Assembly: GCA_043779285.1 (NCBI GenBank)
Contig: JAYWEL010000264.1
Span: 1 to 15,996, forward strand
Source of the DNA: MGR-bin208 sp043779285
GTDB taxonomy: Bacteria > Bacteroidota > Bacteroidia > Chitinophagales > Chitinophagaceae
DNA: 15,996 nt
Reading direction: 5' to 3'
Each line of letters opens with the position of its first letter. Positions within the stretch are counted from its first letter, which is position 1. Made by a program: the position numbers and the translations under genes. Below, one piece after another: positions 1 to 8,332 of this stretch. The notes below the pieces were generated by a model. The model did no database searches and was not told the origin of the DNA. It saw only the letters and a list, made by a program, of their open reading frames with translations.

Positions 1-16
1 GTAGCTTATCAGAGAT

Positions 17-48
17 TTTGCTCACCCTGTAAGTGTTCTTTAAATTTC
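17..48 (+). promoter_or_regulatory. Bacteroidota-type promoter of trhO
   Basis: TTTG at 17-20 and TAAATTTC at 41-48 match the Bacteroidota -33 (TTTG) and -7 (TAnnTTTG) elements. The -7 box has one mismatch (final C) and the spacing is 20 bases. The box ends six bases before the ATG, so the predicted leader is only a few bases long. The rest of bases 1-54 shows nothing else recognisable. The promoter is inferred from consensus only. Confidence 0.5.
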
Positions 49-54
49 AACACT

Positions 55-1092
55 ATGGCTATCCTACATAATCGGGTTTCTCAAAAAGAGTTAAAAGAAA
101 AGCTTCTCCAGGAAACGGTATTCCGAAAGACATTATCCTTCTATCAATATTTTCATATTAATGATCCCCGGCATTTCCGGGATGAAATGTTTAAAGAGCT
201 TCTCAGCTTGAATGTATTTGGAAGAATATATATTGCCCTGGAAGGAATCAATGCACAGATAAGTGTGCCGGAGATAAACTTTGAAGCGTTTAAAGTTTAC
301 ATAAACAGTATTAAAGAACTGCAAGGCCTCAGGTTGAATGAAGCTGTTGATGAAGACGGAAAATCATTCTGGGTTTTAAAAATAAAAGTGAGAGATAAGA
401 TTGTAGCTGATGGAATTAAAGATCCTGAATTTGATATGGATAATAAAGGCCATTATGTCGACCCGGTACATTTCAATCTTTTGACAGAGGACCCTGAAAC
501 TATTGTGATTGATATGCGTAATCATTATGAATATGAAATTGGTCATTTTGAAAACGCAATTGAAATACCTAGCGATACATTTAGAGATCAACTGCCCATG
601 GCAATTGACATGATGCAGGATAAAAAAGACAGGAATATCATTATGTACTGCACGGGAGGCATCCGTTGCGAAAAAGCCAGTGCATGGATGTTGCATAAAG
701 GTTTTAATAATGTATTTCACCTGGAAGGTGGAATAATCAATTATGCTAATATTATAAAGGAGAAAGGGTTACAAAATAAATTCAGGGGTAAAAATTTTGT
801 GTTTGATAACAGGCTGGGGGAGATGATCGGTGATGAAGTAATTTCAACATGCCATCAATGCGCAGAAGCCTGCGATAGCCATACCAACTGTGCTAACAGT
901 GGATGCCATTTATTATTTATTCAATGTAAAAATTGCTCAACTAAATTTGCCGGTTGCTGCAGTAAAGAATGTTACGACTTCATTCAATGGCCGGAAGAAG
1001 AACAAAAAGAATTGCGTAAAGGAATTGATAAAGGAAGAAACATATTTAATAAGTCGAAGGAAAAGATGCGTTTAAAATTTGGCCATAAATAA
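55..1092 (+). CDS. trhO: tRNA uridine(34) hydroxylase (rhodanese-like, YceA family)
   Basis: The 345-residue product matches the TrhO/YceA family in length and layout. Family members catalyse oxygen-dependent hydroxylation of wobble uridine 34 to 5-hydroxyuridine in certain tRNAs, the first step towards cmo5U/mo5U-type modifications. The N-terminal domain (about 20-125) contains the family block ALEGINAQIS near residues 61-70. The rhodanese domain (about 140-235) carries the active-site loop CTGGIRCEKA, with the presumed catalytic cysteine at 199 and a second cysteine at 205. A cysteine-rich tail (ten cysteines from 266 to 306), also typical of the family, probably binds metal. The ATG at 55 sits just after a promoter-like element. 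The gene is monocistronic, and its stop codon touches the stop of convergent purC. Assignment is by motif and full length; enzyme activity is inferred from the family. Confidence 0.93.
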   Translation: MAILHNRVSQKELKEKLLQETVFRKTLSFYQYFHINDPRHFRDEMFKELLSLNVFGRIYIALEGINAQISVPEINFEAFKVYINSIKELQGLRLNEAVDEDGKSFWVLKIKVRDKIVADGIKDPEFDMDNKGHYVDPVHFNLLTEDPETIVIDMRNHYEYEIGHFENAIEIPSDTFRDQLPMAIDMMQDKKDRNIIMYCTGGIRCEKASAWMLHKGFNNVFHLEGGIINYANIIKEKGLQNKFRGKNFVFDNRLGEMIGDEVISTCHQCAEACDSHTNCANSGCHLLFIQCKNCSTKFAGCCSKECYDFIQWPEEEQKELRKGIDKGRNIFNKSKEKMRLKFGHK

Positions 1093-2019
1093 TTAATATA
1101 ATCGGTTTAATGCTTGTTGAACTAATTGATATGTTTCATCATCTGATAAATTTTCCGGTTTAAACTTTTCACCAATTACTTTTTCATAAAGTTCAATGTA
1201 TCGTAAAGAAATTGTGTTCACCCATGCATCACTCATTTCAGGAACAACCTGCCCTTCCTTACCCATAAAATTATTTTCGATTAACCATTCCCTGACAAAC
1301 TCTTTACTGAGTTGTTTTTGTTTTTCCCCTTTTTGCTGACGTTCCTCAAATCTTTCTGCAATAAAATACCGGGACGAATCGGGAGTATGAATTTCATCCA
1401 TCAAAACTATTTCTCCATCCAGTTTCCCAAACTCATATTTTGTATCCACTAATATCAAACCCTGTTTTTGAGCAATTTCATTTCCTCTTTTAAATAACCG
1501 GAATGCGTAATCCTCGATGATATTCCATTCCTGATTAGTAGCTAAACCATGTGCAATTATTTCTTCTTTCGAGATGTCCTCATCATGCCCTTCAGAAGCT
1601 TTTGTTGATGGAGTTATGATTGGTTCCGGAAAAAGATCATTTTCTTTCATATTTTCCGGAAGTGGGATGCCACATAAAATTCTTTCACCAGAGAGATACG
1701 TTCTCCATGCATGTCCGGTTAAATTTCCCCGAACAACAATTTCAATTTTATAGGGTTCGCATTTATTCCCTATTGAAACATTGGGGGCAGGAACACTTAA
1801 AAGCCAGTTTGGACATATATCATTGCAAGCTTTAAGCATAAATGCAGCTATCTGGTTCAAAACTTGTCCTTTAAAAGGAATTGTACGGGGAAGAATTACA
1901 TCAAAGGCAGAAATCCGGTCAGAAGCGATCATAACAATGTAGTGTTCAAGAACGGTATAAACATCTCTTACTTTGCCACTATAAAAAGCAGATTGATTTT
2001 GAAATATGAACTTTTTCAT
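1093..2019 (-). CDS. purC: Phosphoribosylaminoimidazole-succinocarboxamide synthase (SAICAR synthetase)
   Basis: The 308-residue product is a full-length PurC of the longer type. It joins aspartate to carboxyaminoimidazole ribonucleotide using ATP, a late step of cytosolic de novo purine synthesis. Visible signatures are GKVRD at 15-19 (nucleotide-binding loop), SDRISAFD at 33-40 (PurC signature), VVRGNLTGHAWRTY near 94-107, TPSTKASEGHDEDIS near 136-150, LVDTKYEFGK near 190-199 and LMDEIHTPDSSRY near 206-218. No key motif appears lost. The ATG at 2019 gives the usual short lead into the GKVRD loop. A perfect TAAATTTG box lies four bases upstream, so the transcript may be nearly leaderless. 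The gene stands alone, convergent with trhO and divergent from a TonB receptor; purM lies about 6 kb away rather than in a pur operon. Confidence 0.96.
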   Translation of the reverse strand: MKKFIFQNQSAFYSGKVRDVYTVLEHYIVMIASDRISAFDVILPRTIPFKGQVLNQIAAFMLKACNDICPNWLLSVPAPNVSIGNKCEPYKIEIVVRGNLTGHAWRTYLSGERILCGIPLPENMKENDLFPEPIITPSTKASEGHDEDISKEEIIAHGLATNQEWNIIEDYAFRLFKRGNEIAQKQGLILVDTKYEFGKLDGEIVLMDEIHTPDSSRYFIAERFEERQQKGEKQKQLSKEFVREWLIENNFMGKEGQVVPEMSDAWVNTISLRYIELYEKVIGEKFKPENLSDDETYQLVQQALNRLY

Positions 2020-2023
2020 GGGT

Positions 2024-2031
2024 CAAATTTA
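2024..2031 (-). promoter_or_regulatory. -7 promoter box of purC
   Basis: On the minus strand this reads TAAATTTG, a perfect match to the Bacteroidota -7 consensus TAnnTTTG. It lies only four bases before the purC ATG. No good TTTG is seen at the expected -33 distance. If transcription starts about four bases after the box, the leader is about one base long. Confidence 0.45.
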
Positions 2032-2118
2032 AGTTGCAAAAGCAGGTTTTTTTACATTATTTTTATTAATATTTTATACCAAAAGTTTAAAAATTGATTA
2101 AAGAATGAAAATTAAATT

Positions 2119-2147
2119 TTTGCGGGTTGATTTCTATTATTATTTTG
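2119..2147 (+). promoter_or_regulatory. Putative promoter of the first TonB-dependent receptor
   Basis: TTTG at 2119-2122 and TTATTTTG at 2140-2147 resemble the -33 and -7 elements. The -7 box has one mismatch, and the spacing of 17 is at the short end of the accepted range. A start about four bases downstream would give a leader of roughly 22 bases. No Shine-Dalgarno sequence is evident before the ATG, only A-rich sequence, which is common in this phylum. Confidence 0.35.
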
Positions 2148-2172
2148 CTGATTAAATTACAAACTAAAACAA

Positions 2173-4962
2173 ATGTTTATGAGAAAAAGCTTCAGCTATT
2201 TAGCCTCCATGCTAATTGCCAGCATCTTTTCAATTGCGGTTAATGCGCAAAATGTTACTATTACCGGTAAAGTAAAGAACCAGGAAAATTCCGAAACTTT
2301 ATCTGCTGTATCTGTAACTGTAAAAGGTGCTACTTCAGGTAGTTTCACTGACGATAAAGGAGATTTTAAACTTAGCCATGTAGGTAAGTTTCCTTTAACA
2401 TTGGTTGTTTCTTCCGTTGGATTTGAAACAAAAGAAGTAAAAGTCAATAGTGCTTCTGATGAGCTAAATATTGCTCTTACCTCTGTTTCAATTTTAGGTC
2501 AGGAGATTGTTGTATCTGCTTCAAGATTACCAGAACGGATTATTGAATCGCCGGTAACTATCGAAAGAATGAATGCTGCTACAATTCGTATGAGTGCAGC
2601 TCCTAACTTTTATGAGGCTCTTGCCAACTTAAGAGGGGTCGATATGATTACCTCATCTATCACTTTCAGAACAGTAGGTACAAGAGGTTTTAACGGAAGT
2701 GGTAACCTTCGTTTCAACCAGTTGGTTGATGGAATGGATAACCAGGCTCCCGGCTTAAATTTTGCCGTTGGTAACTTTTTAGGAATAAACGAACTGGATG
2801 TGGATAACGTAGAATTATTACCTGGTGCTTCATCCGCATTATACGGGCCTGGTGGAATGAATGGTACCATGCTAATGACCAGCAAGGATCCTTTCAAATA
2901 CCAGGGATTCAGTTATGTTGTAAAACAGGGTGTAAACCATACCGACAAGAAACAAAGATCTACGGCTCCTTATTATGATTGGTCCGCTCGTTGGGCTAAA
3001 GTAATAAATGAAAAGTTAGCTTTTAAAATTTCTGCTCAATTTAGTTCTGCTCAGGATTGGCAAGCAAATGATGAGTCGAACTATAACAGAAGTTTATTCA
3101 AGTCAATTCCAGGTAACCGTTCAACAACAGATTATGATGGTGTGAATGTATATGGAGACGATATTAAGGCATCCATGGGAACTGTTTTTAATGCCATGGT
3201 AGCTGCCGGTGTAATGAATCCTGCTGCAAGACCATTATTAGCTAACCCTGGACAAGAAGTAAGCAGAACCGGTTATAGCGAAAGAGATTTAGCTAACTAT
3301 GATGCCAATACCTTTAAAGTAAATGGTGGTTTATTTTATAAGATCAAACCAAATTTAGAAGCCTCATTAATTGGTTATTGGGGAACTGGAAATACAGTTT
3401 ATACAGGTGCTGACCGTTATTCTTTACGTGGTGTAAAAATGGGTCAATACAAAGCTGAATTGAAGTCAACAAATTGGTTTGTACGTGCTTATACTACACA
3501 GGAAAATGCAGGAGATGCGTTTGCTGTGAATATAATGGCTTCTTTAATTAATGAATCATGGTCTGGAAGTGCTGCCAGATGGTTTCCTACTTATGTTGGA
3601 AATTATGTTGGAGCTAGAAGTGCTGGATTACCTGATGCAGCTGCTCACGTAGCAGCAAGAAATGCTGCTGATGTTGGTAGATTAATTCCTGGAACTGATG
3701 CATTCAAAACTGCTTTTAACAGGATTTCAGGTTTGCCAATTCCACAGGGTGCAAGATTTCTGGATAAATCGGATTTATATGCTGCCGAAGGGCAATATAA
3801 TTTAACAAGCTTGGTAAAGGTTGTTGATGTTTTAGTCGGTGTTAATGTTCGTCAATATGACTTAAACTCTGAAGGAACTTTATTTGCCGACAAAGCTGGT
3901 CGTATTAAAATCAACGAGACTGGTGGTTATATGCAATTGCAGAAAAAATTCCTGAAGGACAAATTGAAATTAACAGCTTCGGGCAGATATGATAAGAACT
4001 CAAATTTTGAAGGCAAGTTCACGCCAAGAGTATCTGCTATGTACACTTTTGTAAAAGACAATAACCTGCGGGTTTCTTATCAAACCGGTTATCGTTTTCC
4101 TTCTACACAAAACCAATACATCGATTTGTTGGTTCCTAGTGCCCGTTTAATCGGTGGTTTACCAGAGTTTAGAACTACTTACAATTTTGCCAACAATCCA
4201 GTTTATACTTTAAACAGTGTATTGGCATTTGGTGCCCGTGTACAAACTTTAGCTCCAACTGTTGGTGTTGCTGCAGCAATCGGTCAAGCGGCTCCATTAT
4301 TGGTAAAAGGTGAATTTCCAGAATTTAAGCCGGAAAGTGTAAAATCAACTGAAATTGGTTATCGGGGTATCATTGCTAAAAAATTAATGGTTGATGCATA
4401 CTGGTATCAGTCAACTTATTCAAACTTTATCGGAACAAGAAATTTTGTTCAGTCTAGACCACTATCTGGTCCTACAAATATTGCTGCTTTATTATCCGGT
4501 TCTACCCGTCAGGTTTATTCTACTGTAATCAATGTACCCGGAAATCCGCAGGCTGAAGGATTTGGAATTGGAATAGATTACAATGTGCATAAAGGATATG
4601 TAATAAAAGCAAATTATGCAACAGATACTTTAAAAAGTGTGCCGTCTGATTTTGAATCATTTTTTAATACTCCAAAACATCGTATCAATTTTGGTATCAG
4701 CAATGCCAATGCTTACAAAGGTTTTGGATTTAATTTAATGTACCGCAGACAAAGCTCTTTCTACTATCAGGCAACATTTGGTGGTGGTCAGATTCCTGCA
4801 TATGAAACGGTTGATTTAATGTTTAGCTATCGATTACCTAATTCTAAAAATATGATTAAGGTAGGTGGTTCAAATATTACGAATAAATACTTCCGTTCTG
4901 CATTTGGTAACCCTTCTATTGGTGGTATGTACTATGTTAGTTATGGTTTCAATGTATTTTAA
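2173..4962 (+). CDS. TonB-dependent outer-membrane receptor, CarboxypepD_reg-like domain plus plug and barrel
   Basis: The 929-residue product has a signal peptide (hydrophobic stretch about 10-24, likely cleavage after VNA at 25). A carboxypeptidase-regulatory-like beta-sandwich follows (about 28-105, starting TITGKVKNQ). The TonB plug lies at about 122-238, with GTRGFNG at 169-175, LVDGMDNQAPG near 184-194 and VELLPGASSALYGPGGMNG at 213-231. The remainder is a beta-barrel ending in aromatic Phe (SYGFNVF), as expected for BAM-dependent insertion. Such receptors import large or scarce substrates using TonB-ExbBD energy; the substrate here cannot be read from sequence. No SusD-like lipoprotein gene is adjacent, so it is probably not a SusC/SusD glycan transporter. 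A second in-frame ATG at 2179 would give a more typical signal-peptide start (MRKS). A strong terminator follows the gene. Confidence 0.9.
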   Translation: MFMRKSFSYLASMLIASIFSIAVNAQNVTITGKVKNQENSETLSAVSVTVKGATSGSFTDDKGDFKLSHVGKFPLTLVVSSVGFETKEVKVNSASDELNIALTSVSILGQEIVVSASRLPERIIESPVTIERMNAATIRMSAAPNFYEALANLRGVDMITSSITFRTVGTRGFNGSGNLRFNQLVDGMDNQAPGLNFAVGNFLGINELDVDNVELLPGASSALYGPGGMNGTMLMTSKDPFKYQGFSYVVKQGVNHTDKKQRSTAPYYDWSARWAKVINEKLAFKISAQFSSAQDWQANDESNYNRSLFKSIPGNRSTTDYDGVNVYGDDIKASMGTVFNAMVAAGVMNPAARPLLANPGQEVSRTGYSERDLANYDANTFKVNGGLFYKIKPNLEASLIGYWGTGNTVYTGADRYSLRGVKMGQYKAELKSTNWFVRAYTTQENAGDAFAVNIMASLINESWSGSAARWFPTYVGNYVGARSAGLPDAAAHVAARNAADVGRLIPGTDAFKTAFNRISGLPIPQGARFLDKSDLYAAEGQYNLTSLVKVVDVLVGVNVRQYDLNSEGTLFADKAGRIKINETGGYMQLQKKFLKDKLKLTASGRYDKNSNFEGKFTPRVSAMYTFVKDNNLRVSYQTGYRFPSTQNQYIDLLVPSARLIGGLPEFRTTYNFANNPVYTLNSVLAFGARVQTLAPTVGVAAAIGQAAPLLVKGEFPEFKPESVKSTEIGYRGIIAKKLMVDAYWYQSTYSNFIGTRNFVQSRPLSGPTNIAALLSGSTRQVYSTVINVPGNPQAEGFGIGIDYNVHKGYVIKANYATDTLKSVPSDFESFFNTPKHRINFGISNANAYKGFGFNLMYRRQSSFYYQATFGGGQIPAYETVDLMFSYRLPNSKNMIKVGGSNITNKYFRSAFGNPSIGGMYYVSYGFNVF

Positions 4963-4985
4963 TAGTTATTGAAATTAATAGAATG

Positions 4986-5019
4986 AATGGCCTCCATGTT
5001 TTGGAGGCCATTTTTTTTT
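4986..5019 (+). terminator. Strong intrinsic terminator after the first TonB receptor
   Basis: The stem AATGGCCTCC (4986-4995) pairs perfectly with GGAGGCCATT (5003-5012) around a seven-base loop, and a run of nine T begins at 5011. This is a textbook rho-independent terminator 23 bases after the receptor stop codon. Confidence 0.92.
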
Positions 5020-5140
5020 AATGTCAATATCTAACCATACCAATTAAAACTATTTAGTATAGTCTTGTTTCTTAAAACCTATCCGTAGAATCGTCAAAAT
5101 ATTGAATATGTCATAAGTAAACAGATTTACAACAAGCACT

Positions 5141-5177
5141 AAAAAACCGCCTCATACAAGATGAGACGGCAGTTTTT
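5141..5177 (-). terminator. Intrinsic terminator of the coiled-coil membrane protein gene
   Basis: CCGCCTCAT (5147-5155) and ATGAGACGG (5161-5169) form a nine-base stem, with one wobble-type pair in the minus-strand RNA and a five-base loop. On the minus strand it is followed by six T (5146-5141). On the plus strand it is followed by five T (5173-5177), so it might work in both directions. It lies about 20 bases past the stop at 5196. The roughly 120 bases between this and the previous terminator show no gene or structure I can support. Confidence 0.82.
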
Positions 5178-5195
5178 AAAGGATATTAATTTGTT

Positions 5196-6173
5196 TTATC
5201 CGAATAAACCAGCTTTTTTCAAGGTCTTTACAGCAGATCCAATTTTAAATCCATTGTGATAAACTTCGATTTTATAATCGCCAGTTTTAAATTCAGCAAA
5301 ACGTAAAGGCAGTTCAACTTGTTTTTTGGTCCCTTTATCGTATTGAATGGCCAGTTTCGAAGTGAATTCTTTTGATCCATCTTCCCGGGTGTTTAAAGTT
5401 CCAGAACCTAATGTTTGATCAACAATTGTTTTTCCTTCGGGTGAAGTAACCATAATGTATAAATCAGCAGGACCAGAATTGGAGATTCTGTTTTGAATAT
5501 CAAATGTTACCACTAATTTGTCAACTCTTTTGGCAGTAGTAGTTTCTTTTTCCTTACCACTTTTTCTTTCATTAAATGGTGTTATCTGAATATTGGATGC
5601 AGTAAAAGTAGATCCAACATCAACGGTTTTTTCGAGATTTTGTTTAACTACATTCGATGCTTGTAAATTCTCTTCAAGGCTTTGTTTCTCTGTTGATAAT
5701 TGTTGATTAGATGCATTCAATTGTTGATTTTCTCCAGATAGACGGGCAACTTCATTTTCTAATCCATTTAATTTCTCGTTTAAAGAAGCAATTAATCGAC
5801 GGGCTTTAGTCAATTCAGCATCAGAAGCATTTTTCTTATTTAAGATCGTTCTGATTTCCGTTCTAATTTTTGAAATCTCACTGTTTCTTTCCACCAGTTG
5901 CCCTTGTATTTCATTATTGTTACTGGTAATGGAGTCTAGTCTGTCTAAAGTGCTGCTATAAAGAACCTGCACCGAATCTCGCTGCGACATAAAGGCAACT
6001 CCTTGAGATAGAGATTGTTTTAACTCACCTTCTGCTTTATTATTGCTGTAAAGCAAATAAGCCCATGTGCCCAATAAGGCAATAGCCAATAAGCCAATAT
6101 AGATATTCTTGTTGTTATCATCTCCTTTTGGTTGATTATGTGGGGAGGCTGATGGATAGTTCGAAGTACTCAT
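5196..6173 (-). CDS. Uncharacterised single-pass membrane protein with long coiled coil
   Basis: I do not recognise a named family for this 325-residue protein. A polar N-terminus (1-22) is followed by one hydrophobic segment (about 24-42, IYIGLLAIALLGTWAYLLY). Next comes a region rich in Q, N, E, K and S with coiled-coil character (about 46-183). The C-terminal part (about 188-322) looks all-beta, with alternating hydrophobic strands (KLVVTFDIQNRI, DLYIMVTSPEGK, GDYKIEVYHNGFKIGSA). A signal anchor without a clear cleavage site suggests a periplasmic coiled coil carrying a distal beta domain, facing the envelope. The opposite topology cannot be excluded. The ATG at 6173 is the only sensible start. 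The gene is monocistronic with its own terminator, and no clear -7 box is seen upstream. Plausible roles are envelope spacer or partner-binding scaffold, but this is speculation. Confidence 0.8.
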   Translation of the reverse strand: MSTSNYPSASPHNQPKGDDNNKNIYIGLLAIALLGTWAYLLYSNNKAEGELKQSLSQGVAFMSQRDSVQVLYSSTLDRLDSITSNNNEIQGQLVERNSEISKIRTEIRTILNKKNASDAELTKARRLIASLNEKLNGLENEVARLSGENQQLNASNQQLSTEKQSLEENLQASNVVKQNLEKTVDVGSTFTASNIQITPFNERKSGKEKETTTAKRVDKLVVTFDIQNRISNSGPADLYIMVTSPEGKTIVDQTLGSGTLNTREDGSKEFTSKLAIQYDKGTKKQVELPLRFAEFKTGDYKIEVYHNGFKIGSAVKTLKKAGLFG

Positions 6174-6225
6174 TTTTTAAAATTTGATTAATAATTAAGA
6201 TTTATTGAAAATCAATATGTATAAC

Positions 6226-6243
6226 TTGATAAAGTTGATAAAT
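6226..6243. repeat. Tandem 9-base repeat in the intergenic region
   Basis: TTGATAAAG (6226-6234) is followed directly by TTGATAAAT (6235-6243), two copies differing in one base. They lie about 50 bases upstream of the coiled-coil gene start and 115 bases upstream of holA. In such AT-rich DNA this may be chance; a protein-binding site is possible but unsupported. Confidence 0.3.
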
Positions 6244-6343
6244 CATTTTGATTTCGATACATAATACTCTATAATCATGCCAAAAACAATATTTTTCTAT
6301 CTCATATTGATTTAATTTCATTTTTTTGGCAGAATTTGATCTT

Positions 6344-6351
6344 TATCTTAG
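6344..6351 (+). promoter_or_regulatory. -7 promoter box of holA
   Basis: TATCTTAG matches TAnnTTTG with one mismatch and ends six bases before the holA ATG. A TTTG at 6325-6328 lies 15 bases upstream, closer than the usual 17-23, so the -33 element is doubtful. The predicted leader is about three bases. Confidence 0.4.
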
Positions 6352-6357
6352 CAAACT

Positions 6358-7356
6358 ATGGCCATAGAAAAAATAATTGCAGACTGGAATAAGAAACAAT
6401 TTCAACCCATTTACTGGCTCGAAGGGGAGGAAGATTTTTTTATAGATAAAGTTGTACACTACGCTGAAAATCATATACTAAATTCGAATGAAGCTGAATT
6501 TAATTTGAGTGTTTTTTATGGAAAAGATGCAGCTTGGGTCGATGTAGTAAATGCATGCAGGCGATACCCGATGTTTGCAGAACGACAAGTTGTACTTTTA
6601 AAAGAAGCGCAGCAAATGAGAGATATTGAAAAGTTGGAGACTTATTTCGAAAACCCACTTAAGTCAACCATTTTTGTTGTTTCATATAAAGATAAAAAAC
6701 TGGATGGCCGTACCAAGTTTGCAAAGCTGGTAAAAGATAAAGCAGTATTAATAACAACTAAAAAGCTGTACGAAAATCAGCTTGCAGATTGGACCCAGCA
6801 ACTGGTTCAAACAAGGGGGTTAACTATATCTCAAAAGGCACTTTCTTTAATCGTTGATCATATTGGCAATGATCTAAGCAGGATAAATAATGAAATTGAA
6901 AAACTCTCTATCAATCTGGGTGAAAGAAAAAACATTTCAGATGATGATGTAGAGAAATATATAGGTGTCAGCAAGGAATTCAACGTATTTGAATTGCAAT
7001 CCGCCTTGGCTAAAAAAGATCTGTCCAAAGCAATTCGCATCATCAGTTATTTTGAAGCAAACCCTAAAGCAGCTCCTTTGCAATTGATGTTACCAACCTT
7101 TTATTCATTCTTCAGCAAAGTATATATGATTCATGGGTTACAATCAAAAGATGAAAAATCGGTTGCTGCAGCTTTAAACATCAAAGATTTTCAAAGTAAA
7201 GAGCTTTTACTTACTGCTAGAATTTATACTTATTCAAACGTTGAAAATGTGTTGTTGCTTCTTCACCAGTATAATTTAAAAAGTGTAGGAATTAATAGTA
7301 CCGGCATTGAAACAGCTTCCTTATTGAAAGAGTTAGTTGTAAAAATGATGGCATAA
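6358..7356 (+). CDS. holA: DNA polymerase III subunit delta (clamp-loader subunit)
   Basis: The 332-residue product has the length and layout of HolA, the delta subunit that opens the beta sliding clamp within the clamp-loader complex during replication. The family-typical N-terminus PIYWLEGEEDFFIDKVV lies at about 17-33. It is followed by a FYGKDAAWVDVVNACRRYPMF-like stretch near 53-73 and VVLLKEAQQM near 78-87, the region that in this family leads to clamp contact. The segment GNDLSRINNEIEKL (about 170-183) and the block EFNVFELQSAL (about 207-217) are also typical, and the C-terminal third is helical. HolA sequences diverge strongly, so recognition rests on these blocks plus length. The gene is single. 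The ATG at 6358 follows a promoter-like box by six bases. It converges on ribF across 37 bases with no evident terminator. Confidence 0.9.
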   Translation: MAIEKIIADWNKKQFQPIYWLEGEEDFFIDKVVHYAENHILNSNEAEFNLSVFYGKDAAWVDVVNACRRYPMFAERQVVLLKEAQQMRDIEKLETYFENPLKSTIFVVSYKDKKLDGRTKFAKLVKDKAVLITTKKLYENQLADWTQQLVQTRGLTISQKALSLIVDHIGNDLSRINNEIEKLSINLGERKNISDDDVEKYIGVSKEFNVFELQSALAKKDLSKAIRIISYFEANPKAAPLQLMLPTFYSFFSKVYMIHGLQSKDEKSVAAALNIKDFQSKELLLTARIYTYSNVENVLLLLHQYNLKSVGINSTGIETASLLKELVVKMMA

Positions 7357-7393
7357 AGCTGAATTCCAAATTACAGAAAAGGGTTGCCAATCT

Positions 7394-8323
7394 TTAAAGT
7401 ATCTTAAGGCTATTAATTTTATCCTGATCAATCTGTTTGATGAGCTCTTCTAGGTTGTCAAACTTTATTTCAGGTCTCAAATATTTTTTTACAAAAACTT
7501 TCAAAGTCTGGTCATAAATCATTTTATTAAAGTCCATGATAAATACTTCCACAACTCTTTGCTTACCATCAACTGTTGGTCTGAAACCAATGCTCATCAT
7601 GCCTTTTCGTTTAAAGTCTTCGTCTTGTAATTGACAATAAACAGCATAAATACCATCACCTGGAATCAATTTTTCTTCATCTAGTATTTTTAGATTTGCT
7701 GTAGGATAACCAAGCTTCCTTCCCAATTTATTGCCATGAATAACGGCTCCTTCAAAAAAGAAATCATATCCTAATAAACTATTGGCAACATCAATTTGTG
7801 AGTGTAAAATAGCCTCTCGTATTTTTGTTGAACTAATGGCAACGTCATTTAAAATATGTTCCGGAATTTCTTTTAATTTATATCCGTATTCTGGTGCCTT
7901 TGCTTCCAGTAATAAATAGTTTCCTGTACGATCCCTGCCAAAGTGATGGTCGTATCCGATAATTATGGTGTGGGGTTTAAATTTATCAAACAGGAAATAT
8001 TGTATATATTCCTCGGCAGTTTGATTTGCAAAACCATCGGTGAATGGAACAACAACCAAGTGATCAATTCCTTCTTTGGTGAGTAGTTCAATTTTCTCTC
8101 GCAAAGAATTAATCAAACGAATACCGAGAATAGCTGAACTCACCACTTTTTTTGGATGTGGATGAAAAGTGATGATGACTGACTCTCCGCCAATTTTTTC
8201 AGACTCTTCATTCAGATTTTGAATAATCTGACGATGGCCCTGATGTACTCCATCAAATGTACCGATTGTAATAACAGCCTTATTAAAACGGGGTAATTGA
8301 TCTATATTAAAATGTACCTGCAT
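7394..8323 (-). CDS. ribF: Bifunctional riboflavin kinase / FAD synthetase
   Basis: RibF phosphorylates riboflavin to FMN and adenylylates FMN to FAD in the cytosol. Numbering from the ATG at 8323 gives 309 residues. The N-terminal nucleotidyltransferase half contains GTFDGVHQGH at 21-30, FHPHPKK at 53-59, GYDHHFGRDRTGN at 123-135 and SSTKIREAI at 164-172. The C-terminal kinase half contains GRKLGYPTANL at 201-211, GDGIYAV at 222-228, SIGFRPTVDG at 244-253 and the expected conserved glutamate at about 259. All key motifs are present. A TTG at 8335 would add four residues, but it lies inside the TATTTTTG promoter box, so the ATG is preferred. The gene is divergent from purM, with 70 bases between start codons. 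Confidence 0.95.
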   Translation of the reverse strand: MQVHFNIDQLPRFNKAVITIGTFDGVHQGHRQIIQNLNEESEKIGGESVIITFHPHPKKVVSSAILGIRLINSLREKIELLTKEGIDHLVVVPFTDGFANQTAEEYIQYFLFDKFKPHTIIIGYDHHFGRDRTGNYLLLEAKAPEYGYKLKEIPEHILNDVAISSTKIREAILHSQIDVANSLLGYDFFFEGAVIHGNKLGRKLGYPTANLKILDEEKLIPGDGIYAVYCQLQDEDFKRKGMMSIGFRPTVDGKQRVVEVFIMDFNKMIYDQTLKVFVKKYLRPEIKFDNLEELIKQIDQDKINSLKIL

Positions 8324-8332
8324 AAAGTATTG

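Noticed and set aside
376..720. A 114-residue open frame antisense to trhO
   Set aside because: It lies wholly inside a well-recognised gene, has no recognisable domain and no promoter or start context. It is a shadow frame.
2610..2897. Open frame antisense to the TonB plug region, and similar ones under purM, ftsE and the glycosyltransferases
   Set aside because: All are explained by codon bias of the real genes on the other strand; none has recognisable protein features.
5021..5140. A small gene or RNA between the two facing terminators
   Set aside because: The only ATG-started frames are very short, no promoter-like box was seen, and no stable structure is apparent apart from the terminators.
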